NCBI RefSeq assembly: GCF_900113325.1
Contig: NZ_FOOY01000003.1
Coordinates: forward strand, 62,001 to 126,000
Origin: Sporolactobacillus nakayamae
Lineage (GTDB): Bacteria > Bacillota > Bacilli > Bacillales > Sporolactobacillaceae
Length of the DNA stretch: 64,000 nt
Direction: 5' to 3'
Shown: positions 35,930 to 45,843 of the stretch, piece by piece
Layout of the letters: the number at the start of each line of letters is the position of its first letter
How positions within the stretch are numbered: position 1 is the stretch's first letter
Position numbers and translations under genes: made by a program
The notes under the pieces: model-generated
Told to the model about the DNA's origin: nothing
Databases searched by the model: none
What the model saw: only the letters and a program-made list of their open reading frames with translations

Positions 35930-37084
35930 ATGGCTGAAGAAGTAAATCATGAATTAACGTCTTTCGATGCGCTTAATGTTGGAGATGTAGTTAACGGAAA
36001 AGTAACAAAAGTAGAAGAAAAACATGCTTTAGTTGATGTTGGATATAAAGTAGATGGCATACTGCCTATCAGTGAACTTTCAAGTCTTCATGTTGAAAAA
36101 GTTTCCGATTTGCTTCACGAAGGTGATGAGGTCAGCGTGAAAGTGACGAAACTTGAAGATGATGAACTCGTTCTGTCCAAGAGAGAGGTTGACGCGGATA
36201 GAGCTTGGGGAGATCTTGAGACAAAATTCAATGAGAAGACGACTTTCTCTGTTGAGATTGCTGACGTTGTTAAAGGCGGTTTGGTTGTCGATCTCGGCGT
36301 GCGCGGATTTATTCCTGCATCACTCGTGGAAAGGCATTTTGTGGAGGATTTCAGCGACTACAAAGGCAATCCTCTTGATGTGAAAATTGTCGAGCTTGAT
36401 CGCGAAAAAAGAAAAGTCATTCTTTCGCATCGAGCGGTTCTTGATGAAGAAGCCGATAAGCACAAGCTTGAAACACTCGAAGGAATTAAAGAAGGTTCCG
36501 TTCTTGAAGGAACGGTACAAAGACTGACTGATTTTGGTGCGTTCGTTGATATCGGCGGCGTGGATGGTCTTGTTCATATTTCACAACTTGCCCACTATCA
36601 TGTTGAAACGCCTTCTGAAGTTGTTTCCGAAGGGGATAAGGTCAAGGTTAAGGTCCTGTCCGTTGATCCGGAAAATGAACGGATTTCTCTATCTATCAAG
36701 GCGACACAGCCAGGTCCGTGGGAAACAGCAAAGTCGAAAATCAGTGCGGGAGATGTTCTTGAAGGAACAGTTAAGAGACTTGTTCCATTCGGTGCGTTTG
36801 TCGAACTGCTTCAAGGCGTAGAAGGACTGGTTCACATCTCCGAAATTTCACATGACCACATCGGAACTCCTGAAGAGGTACTTTCAGAAGGTCAAAAGAT
36901 CAATGTTAAAGTTCTGGACGTGAATTTCAACGAACAACGCATCTCACTGAGCATTAAAGCACTTGAGGAACCGAAAGCGGAGAACCATGTGGAACAATCT
37001 GCTGAAACTCCTGAAATTGAGGAAGCGACGACAGGATTTTCACTAGGCGATATGATTGGCGACCAGTTAAAAAAATATAAATAA
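35930..37084 (+). CDS. rpsA: S1 RNA-binding domain protein (30S ribosomal protein S1 homologue)
   Basis: A 384-residue protein with four S1 repeats starting near residues 13, 101, 186 and 273 (NVGDVVNGKVTKVEEKHALV; EGTVQRLTDFGAFVDIGG and EGTVKRLVPFGAFVEL in the last two). The C-terminal tail is acidic. The last two repeats are most like each other and have the best RNA-binding surfaces. Bacilli carry this shorter S1 homologue (YpfD). AAAGGAGG precedes ATG 35930. Ends at a terminator. Confidence 0.93.
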   Translation: MAEEVNHELTSFDALNVGDVVNGKVTKVEEKHALVDVGYKVDGILPISELSSLHVEKVSDLLHEGDEVSVKVTKLEDDELVLSKREVDADRAWGDLETKFNEKTTFSVEIADVVKGGLVVDLGVRGFIPASLVERHFVEDFSDYKGNPLDVKIVELDREKRKVILSHRAVLDEEADKHKLETLEGIKEGSVLEGTVQRLTDFGAFVDIGGVDGLVHISQLAHYHVETPSEVVSEGDKVKVKVLSVDPENERISLSIKATQPGPWETAKSKISAGDVLEGTVKRLVPFGAFVELLQGVEGLVHISEISHDHIGTPEEVLSEGQKINVKVLDVNFNEQRISLSIKALEEPKAENHVEQSAETPEIEEATTGFSLGDMIGDQLKKYK

Positions 37085-37104
37085 TTCAATGATTGAGCGT
37101 GATG

Positions 37105-37155
37105 AAGCGGAAAATGTTGGGAGCACGAGCCTGTTTCCTTCCTTTTCCGCTTTTT
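37105..37155 (+). terminator. Terminator after rpsA
   Basis: AAGCGGAAAA (37105-37114) pairs with TTTTCCGCTT (37143-37152), followed by TTT. The loop is long (28 bases). Confidence 0.75.
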
Positions 37156-37250
37156 CAGGGATTTGACCAATATCAATCATGGATTCCGTATCTTTTTGTG
37201 ATTCGTAGGCAATGAATGAGAGATAAAGGGTTATTAATGTTACCATTTTT

Positions 37251-37282
37251 AAACCTCTCCTTATAAAGGAAAGGTTTTCTTT
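37251..37282 (+). terminator. Second terminator-like hairpin between rpsA and der
   Basis: Twelve-base arms with a single C-A mismatch (37251-37262 and 37266-37277) and a 3-base loop, followed by a T-rich stretch to 37282. The upstream DNA (37156-37250) holds no convincing gene. Confidence 0.5.
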
Positions 37283-37369
37283 ATGCGGACATTCAGCACA
37301 GATCCAGAAGATGAAGCGAAAACAATTTGAATAAGCTTCATTGAAATGAGTATTTAAAGGAGGACCATT

Positions 37370-38686
37370 ATGTCTAAACCCACGATCGCTATTGTTGGCC
37401 GCCCGAATGTCGGTAAATCGACACTTTTTAACCGTATTGTTGGAGGTCGTATGGCCATTGTCGAGGATAAACCGGGAGTAACTCGCGACCGATTATATGG
37501 AAACGGGTCATGGCTGACACATGAGTTTCATGTTATTGACACGGGAGGTATTGAACTTGGTGATGAACCGCTCTTGGCGCAGATGCGTGCCCAGGCCGAA
37601 ATTGCTGTTGACGAATCTGATGTGATTTTATTTCTTGTCGACGGCAAAACAGGATTAACAGATGCGGATGAAATCGTCGCTCAGCTCTTGAGACGATCAA
37701 AGAAACCGGTTGTCCTAGCTGTCAATAAACTGGATAATTTCGAGCAAAGGCAACAGATGTACGAATTCTATTCAGTTGGTCTTGGTGACCCGTACGCGAT
37801 TTCCTGCGCGCACGGACAAGGTATCGGTGACTTGTTAGATGCTGTCGTTGCGAAGTTCCCATCTGCAGAAATGAATCCGGAAGATGACGGCGCGATACGA
37901 TTTGCCTTAATCGGTCGTCCAAACGTTGGAAAATCATCACTCGTAAATAAAATTCTCGGCAAGGAACGCGTGATTGTTAGTGACATAGCCGGCACTACGC
38001 GTGATGCCATTGATTCGCCTTTTACAAGGGACGGACAGAATTATGTGATCGTTGATACTGCAGGTATACGCAGGCGCGGACGTGTTTATGAAAAAACGGA
38101 GAAATACAGCGTACTGCGCGCACAGCGTTCGATTGAAGAATCCGATGTCGTTCTTGTTTTAATCAATGGTGAAGAAGGCATCATTGAACAGGATAAGAAA
38201 ATCGCTGGGTATGCCCATGATGCCGGTCGAGCAATCGTCATTGTTGTCAACAAATGGGATGCTGTTGAAAAGGACGGCAAGACCATGGACAAGTTCAAAA
38301 AGAAAATTCGTGAGCAGTTTCAATTTATTGATTACGCGCCAATTGTTTTTCTTTCTGCGTTAACGGGAAGTCGAGTCGACCAGATTCTCCCCGTTATTCA
38401 ACAAGTGGCTGAAAACCACAGTTTACGTGTGCAGACAAGTCTGCTCAATGATTGTATTATGGATACAGTGGCGATGACACCGCCTCCTTCAGATAAAGGA
38501 AAAAGGCTTAAAATTTATTATGCAACTCAAGTGTCCGTTCGGCCACCGGTATTTGTTTTGTTTGTTAATGATCCGGAGCTTCTGCATTTTTCCTATGTGA
38601 GGCACATTGATAATCGTTTGCGTGAAACCTTTGGCTTCGTTGGTACACCGATTAAAATTTTGTCACGCAAGAAGAATGAAAAGTAA
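37370..38686 (+). CDS. der: Ribosome biogenesis GTPase Der (EngA)
   Basis: A 438-residue double GTPase for 50S subunit assembly. The first G domain has GRPNVGKST (8-16), DTGGIE and NKLD; the second has GRPNVGKSS near 183, DTAGIRRRG and NKWD; the C-terminal KH-like domain follows from about 350. AAAGGAGG precedes ATG 37370. It begins a der-plsY-gpsA-spoVIF run on one strand. Confidence 0.96.
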   Translation: MSKPTIAIVGRPNVGKSTLFNRIVGGRMAIVEDKPGVTRDRLYGNGSWLTHEFHVIDTGGIELGDEPLLAQMRAQAEIAVDESDVILFLVDGKTGLTDADEIVAQLLRRSKKPVVLAVNKLDNFEQRQQMYEFYSVGLGDPYAISCAHGQGIGDLLDAVVAKFPSAEMNPEDDGAIRFALIGRPNVGKSSLVNKILGKERVIVSDIAGTTRDAIDSPFTRDGQNYVIVDTAGIRRRGRVYEKTEKYSVLRAQRSIEESDVVLVLINGEEGIIEQDKKIAGYAHDAGRAIVIVVNKWDAVEKDGKTMDKFKKKIREQFQFIDYAPIVFLSALTGSRVDQILPVIQQVAENHSLRVQTSLLNDCIMDTVAMTPPPSDKGKRLKIYYATQVSVRPPVFVLFVNDPELLHFSYVRHIDNRLRETFGFVGTPIKILSRKKNEK

Positions 38687-38702
38687 AGGGGATGTTTGAA
38701 TC

Positions 38703-39305
38703 ATGATGATCGCGCTTTCAATCATTGTTTCATACCTTATTGGATCAATCAGCTTTAGCTATTTAATTACTAAAAAAATAAAAAAAATTGATATTCGAAA
38801 AACCGGGAGTGGAAACGCCGGAGCAACAAACACGATGCGTGTTCTTGGAACTGGACCTGCGATAGGCGTACTGCTTCTTGATGTATTAAAGGGAATCGTT
38901 TGTGTAGTGATTGCCAGAGCATTGGGGTTACCTGATTGGGCAGTTGCTCTGTCTGGATTCGCATCAATTATTGGACACGACTTTCCTGTGTATTTTGGAT
39001 TTAAAGGCGGCAAAGGGGTAGCCACAACCATTGGTGTTTTCTTTATGATTATGCCGTTGTATGCATTGATCGCCGGCATTCTGACCATTTTAATCATCGC
39101 TGCCACACGATTTGTCTCTTTGGGATCCCTGTTTTTTCTAATTGCCACTCCTGTTCTCGGATGGATTTTTAGTGATTATTCATCAGGAGTACTGGTTGCG
39201 GCTTTTCTGATCTCGCTTCTGGCATTCTATCAGCATCGGGCAAATATTGTTCGTCTGATTCACGGCAATGAAAACAAGCTCGGTCATAAGAAGGCTCAGG
39301 CTTAA
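38703..39305 (+). CDS. plsY: Glycerol-3-phosphate acyltransferase PlsY
   Basis: A 200-residue integral membrane enzyme that transfers acyl from acyl-phosphate to glycerol-3-phosphate. Five or so membrane segments and the three conserved loops are visible: GSGNAGATNTMRVLG, FKGGKGVATTIGVF and the C-terminal HRANIVRLIHGNE. It is 16 bases after der and 47 before gpsA, which makes its substrate. Confidence 0.95.
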   Translation: MMIALSIIVSYLIGSISFSYLITKKIKKIDIRKTGSGNAGATNTMRVLGTGPAIGVLLLDVLKGIVCVVIARALGLPDWAVALSGFASIIGHDFPVYFGFKGGKGVATTIGVFFMIMPLYALIAGILTILIIAATRFVSLGSLFFLIATPVLGWIFSDYSSGVLVAAFLISLLAFYQHRANIVRLIHGNENKLGHKKAQA

Positions 39306-39352
39306 GGATTATCTGAGGTTTACCGATAACTTTAAATCAAGGAGGCAGAGCG

Positions 39353-40399
39353 ATGAAGAAAATAGCGGTTTTGGGTGCGGGAAGCTGGGGTACAGCGCTT
39401 TCGATGGTTTTGGCGGATAACGGGTATGCGGTTTCACTCTGGAGTCATAGGAAAGAGCAGGCAGAAGAAATTCTGAATCAACATACCAATCAAAAGTATC
39501 TCCCTGATGTCACTTTGCCAAGTCATATACAAGGTACTAATGAATTGAGTGAAGCACTTGATCAGGCGTCCGCCATACTGCTTGTTGTGCCGGCAAAAGC
39601 AATGCGAAGTGTTTTGGAACAAATAAAAGACCAGCTTAAGCAGCCGATGTTGTTCATACATGGAGTTAAGGGAATTGAGCCGGGCTCATTCAAACGGATG
39701 TCTGAAGTCATTGAGGAGGAGATTCCTGCATCCCTTCGAACGGCGGTCGTTGTTCTTTCTGGCCCCAGCCACGCAGAAGAAGTATCGCTCAGACATCCGA
39801 CAACAGTTGCGGTTGCCTCATCAGATCTCGAAGCTGCGAGAAAGGCACAGGATCTCTTTTTCAATCACTATTTCCGTGTGTACACGAACGAGGACACGGT
39901 TGGTGTTGAAATTGGCGGAGCGCTTAAAAATATTATCGCACTTGGCGCAGGTATGTTGGACGGACTGGGTTATGGCGATAATGCAAAAGCCGCTTTAATC
40001 ACACGCGGACTCGCTGAAATTTCGCGGCTAGGAACGAAAATGGGCGCTCATCCGTTGACATTTATCGGATTAACTGGAATGGGCGACTTGATCGTCACGT
40101 GTACGAGCGTCCACAGTAGGAACTGGAGAGCGGGCAATATGCTTGGAAAAGGCAAGAAGCTTGATGCTGTATTACAACAGATGGGCATGGTTGTGGAGGG
40201 CGTCCGTACTGCGGAGGCTGCATACGCTTTAGCTCAAAAAATGAAGATTGAAATGCCGATCACGACTGCCATTTATCAGGTGCTGTTTGATGGAAAACAT
40301 CCGAAAACGGCCGTTGATGAACTAATGGATCGTGATAAAAAGGATGAAATTGCGCCTTTGACCCATAGTCTTGCTGAACAAATCGCGCGTGAAAAATAA
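39353..40399 (+). CDS. gpsA: NAD(P)-dependent glycerol-3-phosphate dehydrogenase
   Basis: A 348-residue enzyme making sn-glycerol-3-phosphate from DHAP for phospholipid synthesis. The Rossmann motif is [12 protein letters not shown] (5-16), with [16 protein letters not shown] and the catalytic Lys in [21 protein letters not shown] precedes ATG 39353. It follows plsY, supplying its substrate. Confidence 0.96.
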   Translation: MKKIAVLGAGSWGTALSMVLADNGYAVSLWSHRKEQAEEILNQHTNQKYLPDVTLPSHIQGTNELSEALDQASAILLVVPAKAMRSVLEQIKDQLKQPMLFIHGVKGIEPGSFKRMSEVIEEEIPASLRTAVVVLSGPSHAEEVSLRHPTTVAVASSDLEAARKAQDLFFNHYFRVYTNEDTVGVEIGGALKNIIALGAGMLDGLGYGDNAKAALITRGLAEISRLGTKMGAHPLTFIGLTGMGDLIVTCTSVHSRNWRAGNMLGKGKKLDAVLQQMGMVVEGVRTAEAAYALAQKMKIEMPITTAIYQVLFDGKHPKTAVDELMDRDKKDEIAPLTHSLAEQIAREK

Positions 40400-40467
40400 G
40401 GATAGCTGGCACAATGCTCCTTTTCCCGCATACCATGTAAGGAAGGCAGGGCAAAGGAGGACGTTCA

Positions 40468-40731
40468 TTGGATTACACTAATCCTTTTTTTGATAACATT
40501 GAAAAGAAGACGAACGTGAAGAAAGAGGATATCCTTGAGATTGCCAACTCAGTATCAAACGCTGATTTTAGCGATCCCAAAGTTGTTAAAGAGCTTATTG
40601 CTCGCATTGGTGGCACGGCCGGTGTACCTGTTTCAAAGGAAAAGGAAGAGGCAATTGTAAAGGCCATTACCTCGGGGAATATGCCGAGCAGCTTCTCGTC
40701 TCTGTCAAAAATTTTCGGCCCAAAAAATTAG
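40468..40731 (+). CDS. spoVIF: Stage VI sporulation protein F
   Basis: An 87-residue small protein, FFDNIEKKTNVKKEDILEIA followed by FSDPKVVKELIARIG and ITSGNMPSSFSSLSKIF. Length and pattern match SpoVIF, a late mother-cell protein needed for GerE-dependent coat assembly in Bacillus. The start is TTG 40468 seven bases after GGAGG. Its stop lies in a hairpin (CGGCCCAA 40716-40723, TTGGGCCG 40734-40741). The position between gpsA and spoIVA fits a sporulation role. Confidence 0.88.
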   Translation: MDYTNPFFDNIEKKTNVKKEDILEIANSVSNADFSDPKVVKELIARIGGTAGVPVSKEKEEAIVKAITSGNMPSSFSSLSKIFGPKN

Positions 40732-40833
40732 TATTGGGCCGTCGTCAGCGGCAAACGAAGAAGCAATAGCATAATGTATAGGTGCGTCAATCATTTTGCA
40801 AGAGCGTTAAAGGCGTGGAGGGATTTAGTCGTG

Positions 40834-40870
40834 TGGGGAGAAAACGTTACAGTTTTCTCCCCATTTTTTT
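40834..40870 (+). terminator. Strong terminator before spoIVA
   Basis: TGGGGAGAAAAC (40834-40845) pairs perfectly with GTTTTCTCCCCA (40852-40863), followed by seven T. It closes the der-to-spoVIF transcript. The remaining DNA to 41068 holds only a sigma-E promoter candidate; an 81-codon frame across this hairpin is not credible. Confidence 0.93.
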
Positions 40871-40987
40871 TATCTACTATAGGCATAAAAAATGAATTGG
40901 ACAATAGTTTAGTATGGATAGGCGGCAGATCTATAAAGCTGCTGGTTCAACTTGAATACATTACTTCGGACGGTTCCATTTTTTATT

Positions 40988-41016
40988 GGAATAATCAATG
41001 GACAAAGTCATATGTT
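40988..41016 (+). promoter_or_regulatory. Weak sigma-E-like promoter candidate for spoIVA
   Basis: GGAATAAT (40988-40995) and CATATGTT (41009-41016) are 13 bases apart and resemble sigma-E -35 and -10 elements. spoIVA is a sigma-E gene in Bacillus. The match is partial. Confidence 0.35.
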
Positions 41017-41068
41017 TAGAACGACCAAGGTAGTTTATTGCAGAAGGAGGAGCGGGAGGGTGCCAACT

Positions 41069-42556
41069 TTGGAAAAACTTGAACGAGTGGACATTTTCAA
41101 GGACATTGCTGAACGAACAGGCGGGGATATTTACTTAGGTGTAGTCGGAGCCGTCCGAACCGGAAAGTCGACATTTATTAAGAAATTCATGGAACTTGTT
41201 GTACTGCCGAATATTGAAGATGAGGCTGATCGTGTACGCGCGAAAGATGAACTGCCTCAGAGTGCAGCGGGCAAACAGATTATGACGACCGAACCCAAAT
41301 TTATTCCAAATCACGCAGTGAAAGTGACTGTGGAAGAAGGACTTGATGTCAACATTCGGGTCGTTGATTGTGTTGGTTATGCAGTGAAAAGCGCAAAAGG
41401 ATTTGAAGATGAAAACGGTCCGCGCATGGTGCATACACCTTGGTATGATGAACCGATTCCGTTTCAGGAAGCGGCAGAAATCGGAACACGTAAAGTTATT
41501 CAGGAACACTCCACTCTAGGTGTGGTTGTTACGACAGACGGTTCGATCGGCGAAATTGGCCGCGACGATTACGTGGAGGCGGAGGAGCGGATTGTTGATG
41601 AGCTGAAAGAGGTTGGAAAGCCGTTCATTTTAATCATCAACTCAACGCATCCGTATCATCCGGATACTGAGGCGCTACGTAAAGAGCTGTCCGAAAAATA
41701 CGACATTCCCGTCCTTGCTCAAAGCGTCGAGAACATGACTGAACACGACATCAACAACATTTTACGCGAAGCATTGTTTGAATTCCCGGTTCTTGAGGTG
41801 AATGTGAATCTACCTAGTTGGGTCATGGTTCTGAAAGATGAGCACTGGCTGCGTAAAAGTTACGAGGACGCCGTTAAAGAAACAGTAAAAGATATTAAAC
41901 GGCTCCGTGATGTCGACCGTGTTGTCGGTTCTTTTGGTCAATATGATTTCATTGAGAACGCTCAGCTCTCAGGTATTGAAATGGGCAAAGGAACGGCCGA
42001 AATAGACTTGTTCGCTCCGGATAACCTCTATGATCAAGTGCTTAAAGAAGTTGTCGGAGTCGAGATTCGCGGCAAGGACCATCTGCTTCAACTGATGCAG
42101 GAGTTCGCTCATGCCAAGCGTGAATATGATCAGGTTGCCGACGCGCTTCAAATGGTGAAGCAAACCGGTTACGGCATCGCAGCACCTTCAATCAGTGACA
42201 TGAGTCTTGATGAGCCCGAAATCATTAAACAAGGTTCACGCTTCGGTGTGAGACTCAAAGCGGTTGCTCCGTCGATCCATATGATCAAAGTAGATGTACA
42301 GTCTGAATTTGCACCGATCATCGGCACGGAGAAGCAGAGCGAAGAACTGGTTCGTTATCTCATGCAGGACTTCGAGGATGATCCGCTATCAATCTGGAAC
42401 TCTGATATATTCGGACGTTCTCTGAACTCAATTGTACGGGAAGGTATCTCAGCGAAGCTGGCATTAATGCCTGAGAACGCGCGCTACAAATTAAAAGAAA
42501 CCTTGGAGCGGATCATTAATGAGGGCTCAGGCGGTTTAATCGCGATCATTCTGTAA
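41069..42556 (+). CDS. spoIVA: SpoIVA, spore coat basement-layer ATPase
   Basis: A 495-residue ATPase that polymerises on the forespore surface and anchors the coat. Walker A is VVGAVRTGKST (about 26-36), then DCVGY and INSTHPYHP; the C-terminal end matches the Bacillus protein closely (NEGSGGLIAIIL). I chose TTG 41069 (MEKLERVDIFKDIAERTGG) with GGGAGG nine bases upstream; GTG 41060, served by AAGGAGG, is also possible and would add three residues. Monocistronic. Confidence 0.96.
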   Translation: MEKLERVDIFKDIAERTGGDIYLGVVGAVRTGKSTFIKKFMELVVLPNIEDEADRVRAKDELPQSAAGKQIMTTEPKFIPNHAVKVTVEEGLDVNIRVVDCVGYAVKSAKGFEDENGPRMVHTPWYDEPIPFQEAAEIGTRKVIQEHSTLGVVVTTDGSIGEIGRDDYVEAEERIVDELKEVGKPFILIINSTHPYHPDTEALRKELSEKYDIPVLAQSVENMTEHDINNILREALFEFPVLEVNVNLPSWVMVLKDEHWLRKSYEDAVKETVKDIKRLRDVDRVVGSFGQYDFIENAQLSGIEMGKGTAEIDLFAPDNLYDQVLKEVVGVEIRGKDHLLQLMQEFAHAKREYDQVADALQMVKQTGYGIAAPSISDMSLDEPEIIKQGSRFGVRLKAVAPSIHMIKVDVQSEFAPIIGTEKQSEELVRYLMQDFEDDPLSIWNSDIFGRSLNSIVREGISAKLALMPENARYKLKETLERIINEGSGGLIAIIL

Positions 42557-42584
42557 TTGTTCGTCATTTGTTGAACGAAGCTTT

Positions 42585-42608
42585 AGATCCCTCAGGGGGT
42601 CTTTTTTC
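42585..42608 (+). terminator. Terminator after spoIVA
   Basis: AGATCCC (42585-42591) pairs with GGGGTCT (42596-42602) with one wobble, followed by a T-run. Confidence 0.75.
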
Positions 42609-42773
42609 TTTCTCCATAGAATTTGAATGCGGAACTGCTTAGGTATCCACAAGACTTTTAATGCCATTTGATGGATTGATAGTGTATCATGAATAAATTG
42701 AAAAATATTGGAAGTTAATTTGCCGGAAAACGATTAAAAAGCCGCAGATATGGCAATATTTTTATAAAAGCTG

Positions 42774-42802
42774 TTGAATTCTTCCATCACATCGTATATG
42801 AT
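42774..42802 (+). promoter_or_regulatory. Sigma-A promoter of hbs
   Basis: TTGAAT (42774-42779) and TATGAT (42797-42802) are exactly 17 bases apart, about 60 bases before the hbs start. Confidence 0.75.
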
Positions 42803-42866
42803 AAGCGTTGTTGATGTTTCATCCAGCACAAAAAGGGAGTTATTCCTTTTTAAGGAGGTGAAAGTG

Positions 42867-43139
42867 TTGAATAAGACTGAATTGATTACTGCGGTTGCAG
42901 AATCTGCTGAACTTTCTAAAAAAGATGCTACAAAAGCTGTTGATTCTGTCCTGTCAACGATTGCCGATGCTTTGAAAGGCGGGAGCAAGGTTCAATTGAT
43001 CGGATTTGGCAATTTTGAAGTTCGTGAACGCTCTGCTCGCAAAGGCCGCAATCCTCAAACGGGGGAAGAAATCGAAATTAGTGCAAGCAAGGTACCGGCG
43101 TTCAAACCGGGTAAAGCATTGAAAGAAGCCGTCCAATGA
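42867..43139 (+). CDS. hbs: HU-type DNA-binding protein
   Basis: A 90-residue nucleoid protein, [20 protein letters not shown] at the start, with the HU signature [20 protein letters not shown] and the DNA-contacting arm [10 protein letters not shown]. The start is TTG 42867, six bases after a long AAGGAGGTG; GTG 42864 is too close. The strong promoter and ribosome site fit an abundant protein. Confidence 0.96.
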   Translation: MNKTELITAVAESAELSKKDATKAVDSVLSTIADALKGGSKVQLIGFGNFEVRERSARKGRNPQTGEEIEISASKVPAFKPGKALKEAVQ

Positions 43140-43168
43140 TCTGAATTGATACATAGGACGTACGTTCG

Positions 43169-43199
43169 AAGGAGTCATCCGTCTTGGATGGCTCCTTTT
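43169..43199 (+). terminator. Terminator after hbs
   Basis: AAGGAGTCATCC (43169-43180) pairs with GGATGGCTCCTT (43186-43197) with one wobble, followed by T. Confidence 0.88.
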
Positions 43200-43403
43200 G
43201 ATTCAGAAAAGGATTAATTTATGGCGGTATTAATGACTTTCCTTTATTTTTATGGTTGCCTATGCTAGAATTTTTTACTAGGGCAACTAACGTTTACATA
43301 GGACTCAGGAATAATGCGCCGTTTCCATGGCAACAGGTACAGCAAAGTGCGGCGCGACTACGATTTGTTTATGCGGGTAGGATAAATTGGGAGGCTGCAT
43401 TAA

Positions 43404-43967
43404 GTGAATGTGGATCATGAAAAGATAGAAAAAGCGGTTCGAATGATACTTGAAGCGATCGGAGAAGATCCTGATCGGGAAGGGCTTTTGGAGACACCGC
43501 AACGTGTGGCACGTATGTATGAAGAAATTTTTCAAGGAATGCAGCAGGATCCGAAAGAATACTTGTCGAAAATTTTTAACGAAGCACACGAAGAACTTGT
43601 TCTTGTTAAGGACATTCCATTTTATTCTATGTGTGAGCATCATTTAGTCCCTTTTTTCGGGAAAGCTCATGTGGGATACATACCAAGAGGCGGTCGTGTA
43701 ACCGGACTCAGTAAATTAGCTCGGGCAGTTGAAGTGGTTGCGAAAAGACCGCAGCTTCAAGAGCGGTTGACTACGGAAGTGGCAGACAGCATTGTGGAAA
43801 CTCTAAAGCCATACGGCGTCATCGTTGTTGTCGAGGCTGAACACATGTGCATGACAATGCGCGGCGTTAAAAAACCGGGATCGAGAACCATCACTTCGGC
43901 GGTGCGCGGCGTTTTCCAAAAAGATTCAACAGCACGAGCAGAAGCGATGTCGTTAATAAATCATTAA
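43404..43967 (+). CDS. folE: GTP cyclohydrolase I (FolE/MtrA)
   Basis: A 187-residue zinc enzyme that converts GTP to dihydroneopterin triphosphate, the first folate step. Zinc ligands lie in [13 protein letters not shown] and [11 protein letters not shown]; the substrate-binding [17 protein letters not shown] is complete. The start is GTG 43404 after GGGAGG. Called mtrA in Bacillus because it is cotranscribed with mtrB, as here (27 bases apart). Confidence 0.95.
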   Translation: MNVDHEKIEKAVRMILEAIGEDPDREGLLETPQRVARMYEEIFQGMQQDPKEYLSKIFNEAHEELVLVKDIPFYSMCEHHLVPFFGKAHVGYIPRGGRVTGLSKLARAVEVVAKRPQLQERLTTEVADSIVETLKPYGVIVVVEAEHMCMTMRGVKKPGSRTITSAVRGVFQKDSTARAEAMSLINH

Positions 43968-43994
43968 TTTAGATTGGAAAGCGAGGAATGGTTC

Positions 43995-44225
43995 ATGGAA
44001 CTTAAAAGCGAAGAAGTATTAGGTGATTATTTTGTCATTAAAGCCGAAGAAGACGGAGTGAATGTCATCGGTCTAACTCGAGGAGCTGAAACACGTTTTT
44101 TTCATACGGAAAAATTAGATAAAGGTGAAGTGATGATCGCGCAATTCACAGAGCATACCTCAGCGATTAAAGTTCACGGAAAGGCAACTATTCAGACAAA
44201 GCACGGCACAATTACATCCGAATGA
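43995..44225 (+). CDS. mtrB: TRAP, trp RNA-binding attenuation protein, with altered RNA-binding motif
   Basis: A 76-residue subunit of the 11-mer that binds GAG/UAG triplets when loaded with tryptophan. The Trp pocket is conserved ([10 protein letters not shown] and [13 protein letters not shown]). The RNA-binding triad, Lys37-Lys56-Arg58 in B. subtilis numbering, is Lys40-Lys59-His61 here: the segment reads IKVHGKA instead of IKVRGEA. So Arg58 is replaced by His and Glu60 by Lys. ATG 43995 has GAGG nine bases upstream. The target leader is visible 4 kb downstream, before trpD. Confidence 0.95.
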   Translation: MELKSEEVLGDYFVIKAEEDGVNVIGLTRGAETRFFHTEKLDKGEVMIAQFTEHTSAIKVHGKATIQTKHGTITSE

Positions 44226-44286
44226 CGCATCGCTTCATCTCCTACCGACGTTTTATTTTCATTATTTGCATAGGAGGCCGACGGTA

Positions 44287-45066
44287 TTGGCGTTAAATGA
44301 AGAATTGGAGTTGGTGTATCATCAGCTTCGGAGCGAATTGAACCACACATATGTCCAGACCATTTTGCCTGAACCGACGATTGATCGGGACAAACTCGCT
44401 ATTTACTATTTATTGTTTCGCCATCAAGAAACAAAAGAAAGTGCGGCTGCTTGCGCAAAGAGCGTGATGGTTGCAGAAATCGGATTGGACACGCATGAGT
44501 CGATGACGATAGAGAAACAAGTAGATAAAGATTTGATTAAGAAAAGACAGTTGACGGTACTGTCCGGTGATTTCTACAGTGCCCTGTACTATTATTCGCT
44601 CGCGCGTCAATCGAAATTAGAAGTCGTAAAATGGGTGGCACAAGCTATTCAGAGTTTCAATGTGCGTAAATGCTCGTTCTTTTATTCGACATCTCATCTG
44701 GGATGGGCCGAGATCATTGAATCCGTGAAGAAAATTGAGAGCGCTCTAGTGGAAAAAATTGCCTGCCAATTGGGATTAATACATGCGGTTCCATTACTAA
44801 ATGACTTTTTCCTGATAAAAAGGTTAATCTTTGAAAAGAAAAGTCAAGCGGAGTTGGGGCAACTGAGTTACTTTTCACAAAAGCTCGTTGATGGTGTGGA
44901 AAATGTTTCGGATAAATTAGATCAAGAAATTAAGCATAAGGTCGCGTGTCTGTCAATGGCACTGGATCAATCGGCAAAGCATTCAGGGATGTTTCCACAA
45001 GTTGTGAACTATTTGCACGCGCGCTTAATAACGCTAGCTGAAGGGTTTGAAGAAAGGACTTATTAA
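44287..45066 (+). CDS. hepS: Heptaprenyl diphosphate synthase component I
   Basis: A 259-residue small subunit of the enzyme that makes the C35 side chain of menaquinone-7; it measures product length and has no catalytic Asp motifs. TTG 44287 (MALNEELELVYHQL) follows GGAGG nine bases upstream. Sequence conservation in this family is low, so the call leans on the hepS-menG-hepT order and on the HLGWAEIIESVKKIE segment. Confidence 0.88.
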   Translation: MALNEELELVYHQLRSELNHTYVQTILPEPTIDRDKLAIYYLLFRHQETKESAAACAKSVMVAEIGLDTHESMTIEKQVDKDLIKKRQLTVLSGDFYSALYYYSLARQSKLEVVKWVAQAIQSFNVRKCSFFYSTSHLGWAEIIESVKKIESALVEKIACQLGLIHAVPLLNDFFLIKRLIFEKKSQAELGQLSYFSQKLVDGVENVSDKLDQEIKHKVACLSMALDQSAKHSGMFPQVVNYLHARLITLAEGFEERTY

Positions 45067-45068
45067 TT

Positions 45069-45812
45069 ATGATGGACCAGGAAGAGAAACACGAAAGAGT
45101 GCATCACGTCTTTCAAAAGATCTACAAGAAATATGACGCGATGAATTCATTGATTAGTTTCAATCGTCACAAATCTTGGCGGCGACAAGCGGATCAAATC
45201 GTTTCGGCGAAACAAGGAGACAAAGTAATTGACGTATGTTGCGGAACCGGAGATTGGACATTATCGCTTGCAGAAGCTGTTGGTCCCCAAGGAAGGGTCG
45301 TCGGTCTTGACTTTAGTGATAACATGCTGAAGATTGCTCAGGCGAAACTAGAAGCGAGTCAGCTCGAGAACGTCACGCTTGTAAATGGAGATGCAATGGA
45401 GCTTCCCTATGAAGATGAATCATTTGATCGTGCGACGATTGGATTTGGATTAAGAAATGTTCCAGATTATTTAACTGTCTTAAAAGAAATAAATCGTGTT
45501 CTGCGACCAGGCGGAACGCTTGTCTGTCTTGAAACATCACAGACTAAAATACCTGTATACCGACAGCTATACTTCATCTATTTTCGCCTTATCATGCCGC
45601 TTCTGGGAAAGTTATTCGCCGGCAGCTACAAAGAATACGCCTGGCTGAATGAATCTGCAGCAAAGTTTCCCGATCAAAAGAAACTGACTCAACTCTTTTT
45701 GGACGCTCACTTTGAAAACATCTTGGTCCGTTCATTAATGGGAGGAATCGCTGCCATACATCGTGGAACGAAACCGCTAGATGATAAATCTGCGACGGTT
45801 GATCGGAAATAA
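45069..45812 (+). CDS. menG: Demethylmenaquinone methyltransferase
   Basis: A 247-residue UbiE/MenG enzyme, the last step of menaquinone synthesis. SAM motif I is VIDVCCGTGDWTLSLA (about 57-72), with GLDFSDNML and the family signature FGLRNVPDY. ATG 45069 is two bases after the hepS stop. It shows that the organism makes menaquinone although cytochrome genes are missing from their usual loci. Confidence 0.94.
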   Translation: MMDQEEKHERVHHVFQKIYKKYDAMNSLISFNRHKSWRRQADQIVSAKQGDKVIDVCCGTGDWTLSLAEAVGPQGRVVGLDFSDNMLKIAQAKLEASQLENVTLVNGDAMELPYEDESFDRATIGFGLRNVPDYLTVLKEINRVLRPGGTLVCLETSQTKIPVYRQLYFIYFRLIMPLLGKLFAGSYKEYAWLNESAAKFPDQKKLTQLFLDAHFENILVRSLMGGIAAIHRGTKPLDDKSATVDRK

Positions 45813-45843
45813 CGCGTGTTCGTGTTAACGAAAGGTGAAAGAG

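Noticed and set aside
37067-37246. 59-codon minus-strand frame (MVTLITLYLSF start) with GGAGAGG upstream, between der and rpsA
   Set aside because: The ribosome site is plausible, but the frame crosses the rpsA terminator and stop, its ribosome site is part of a hairpin, no promoter was seen and no family is recognised.
40774-41019. 81-codon open frame before spoIVA
   Set aside because: It runs through a strong terminator hairpin (40834-40870), has no ribosome site and no recognisable features.
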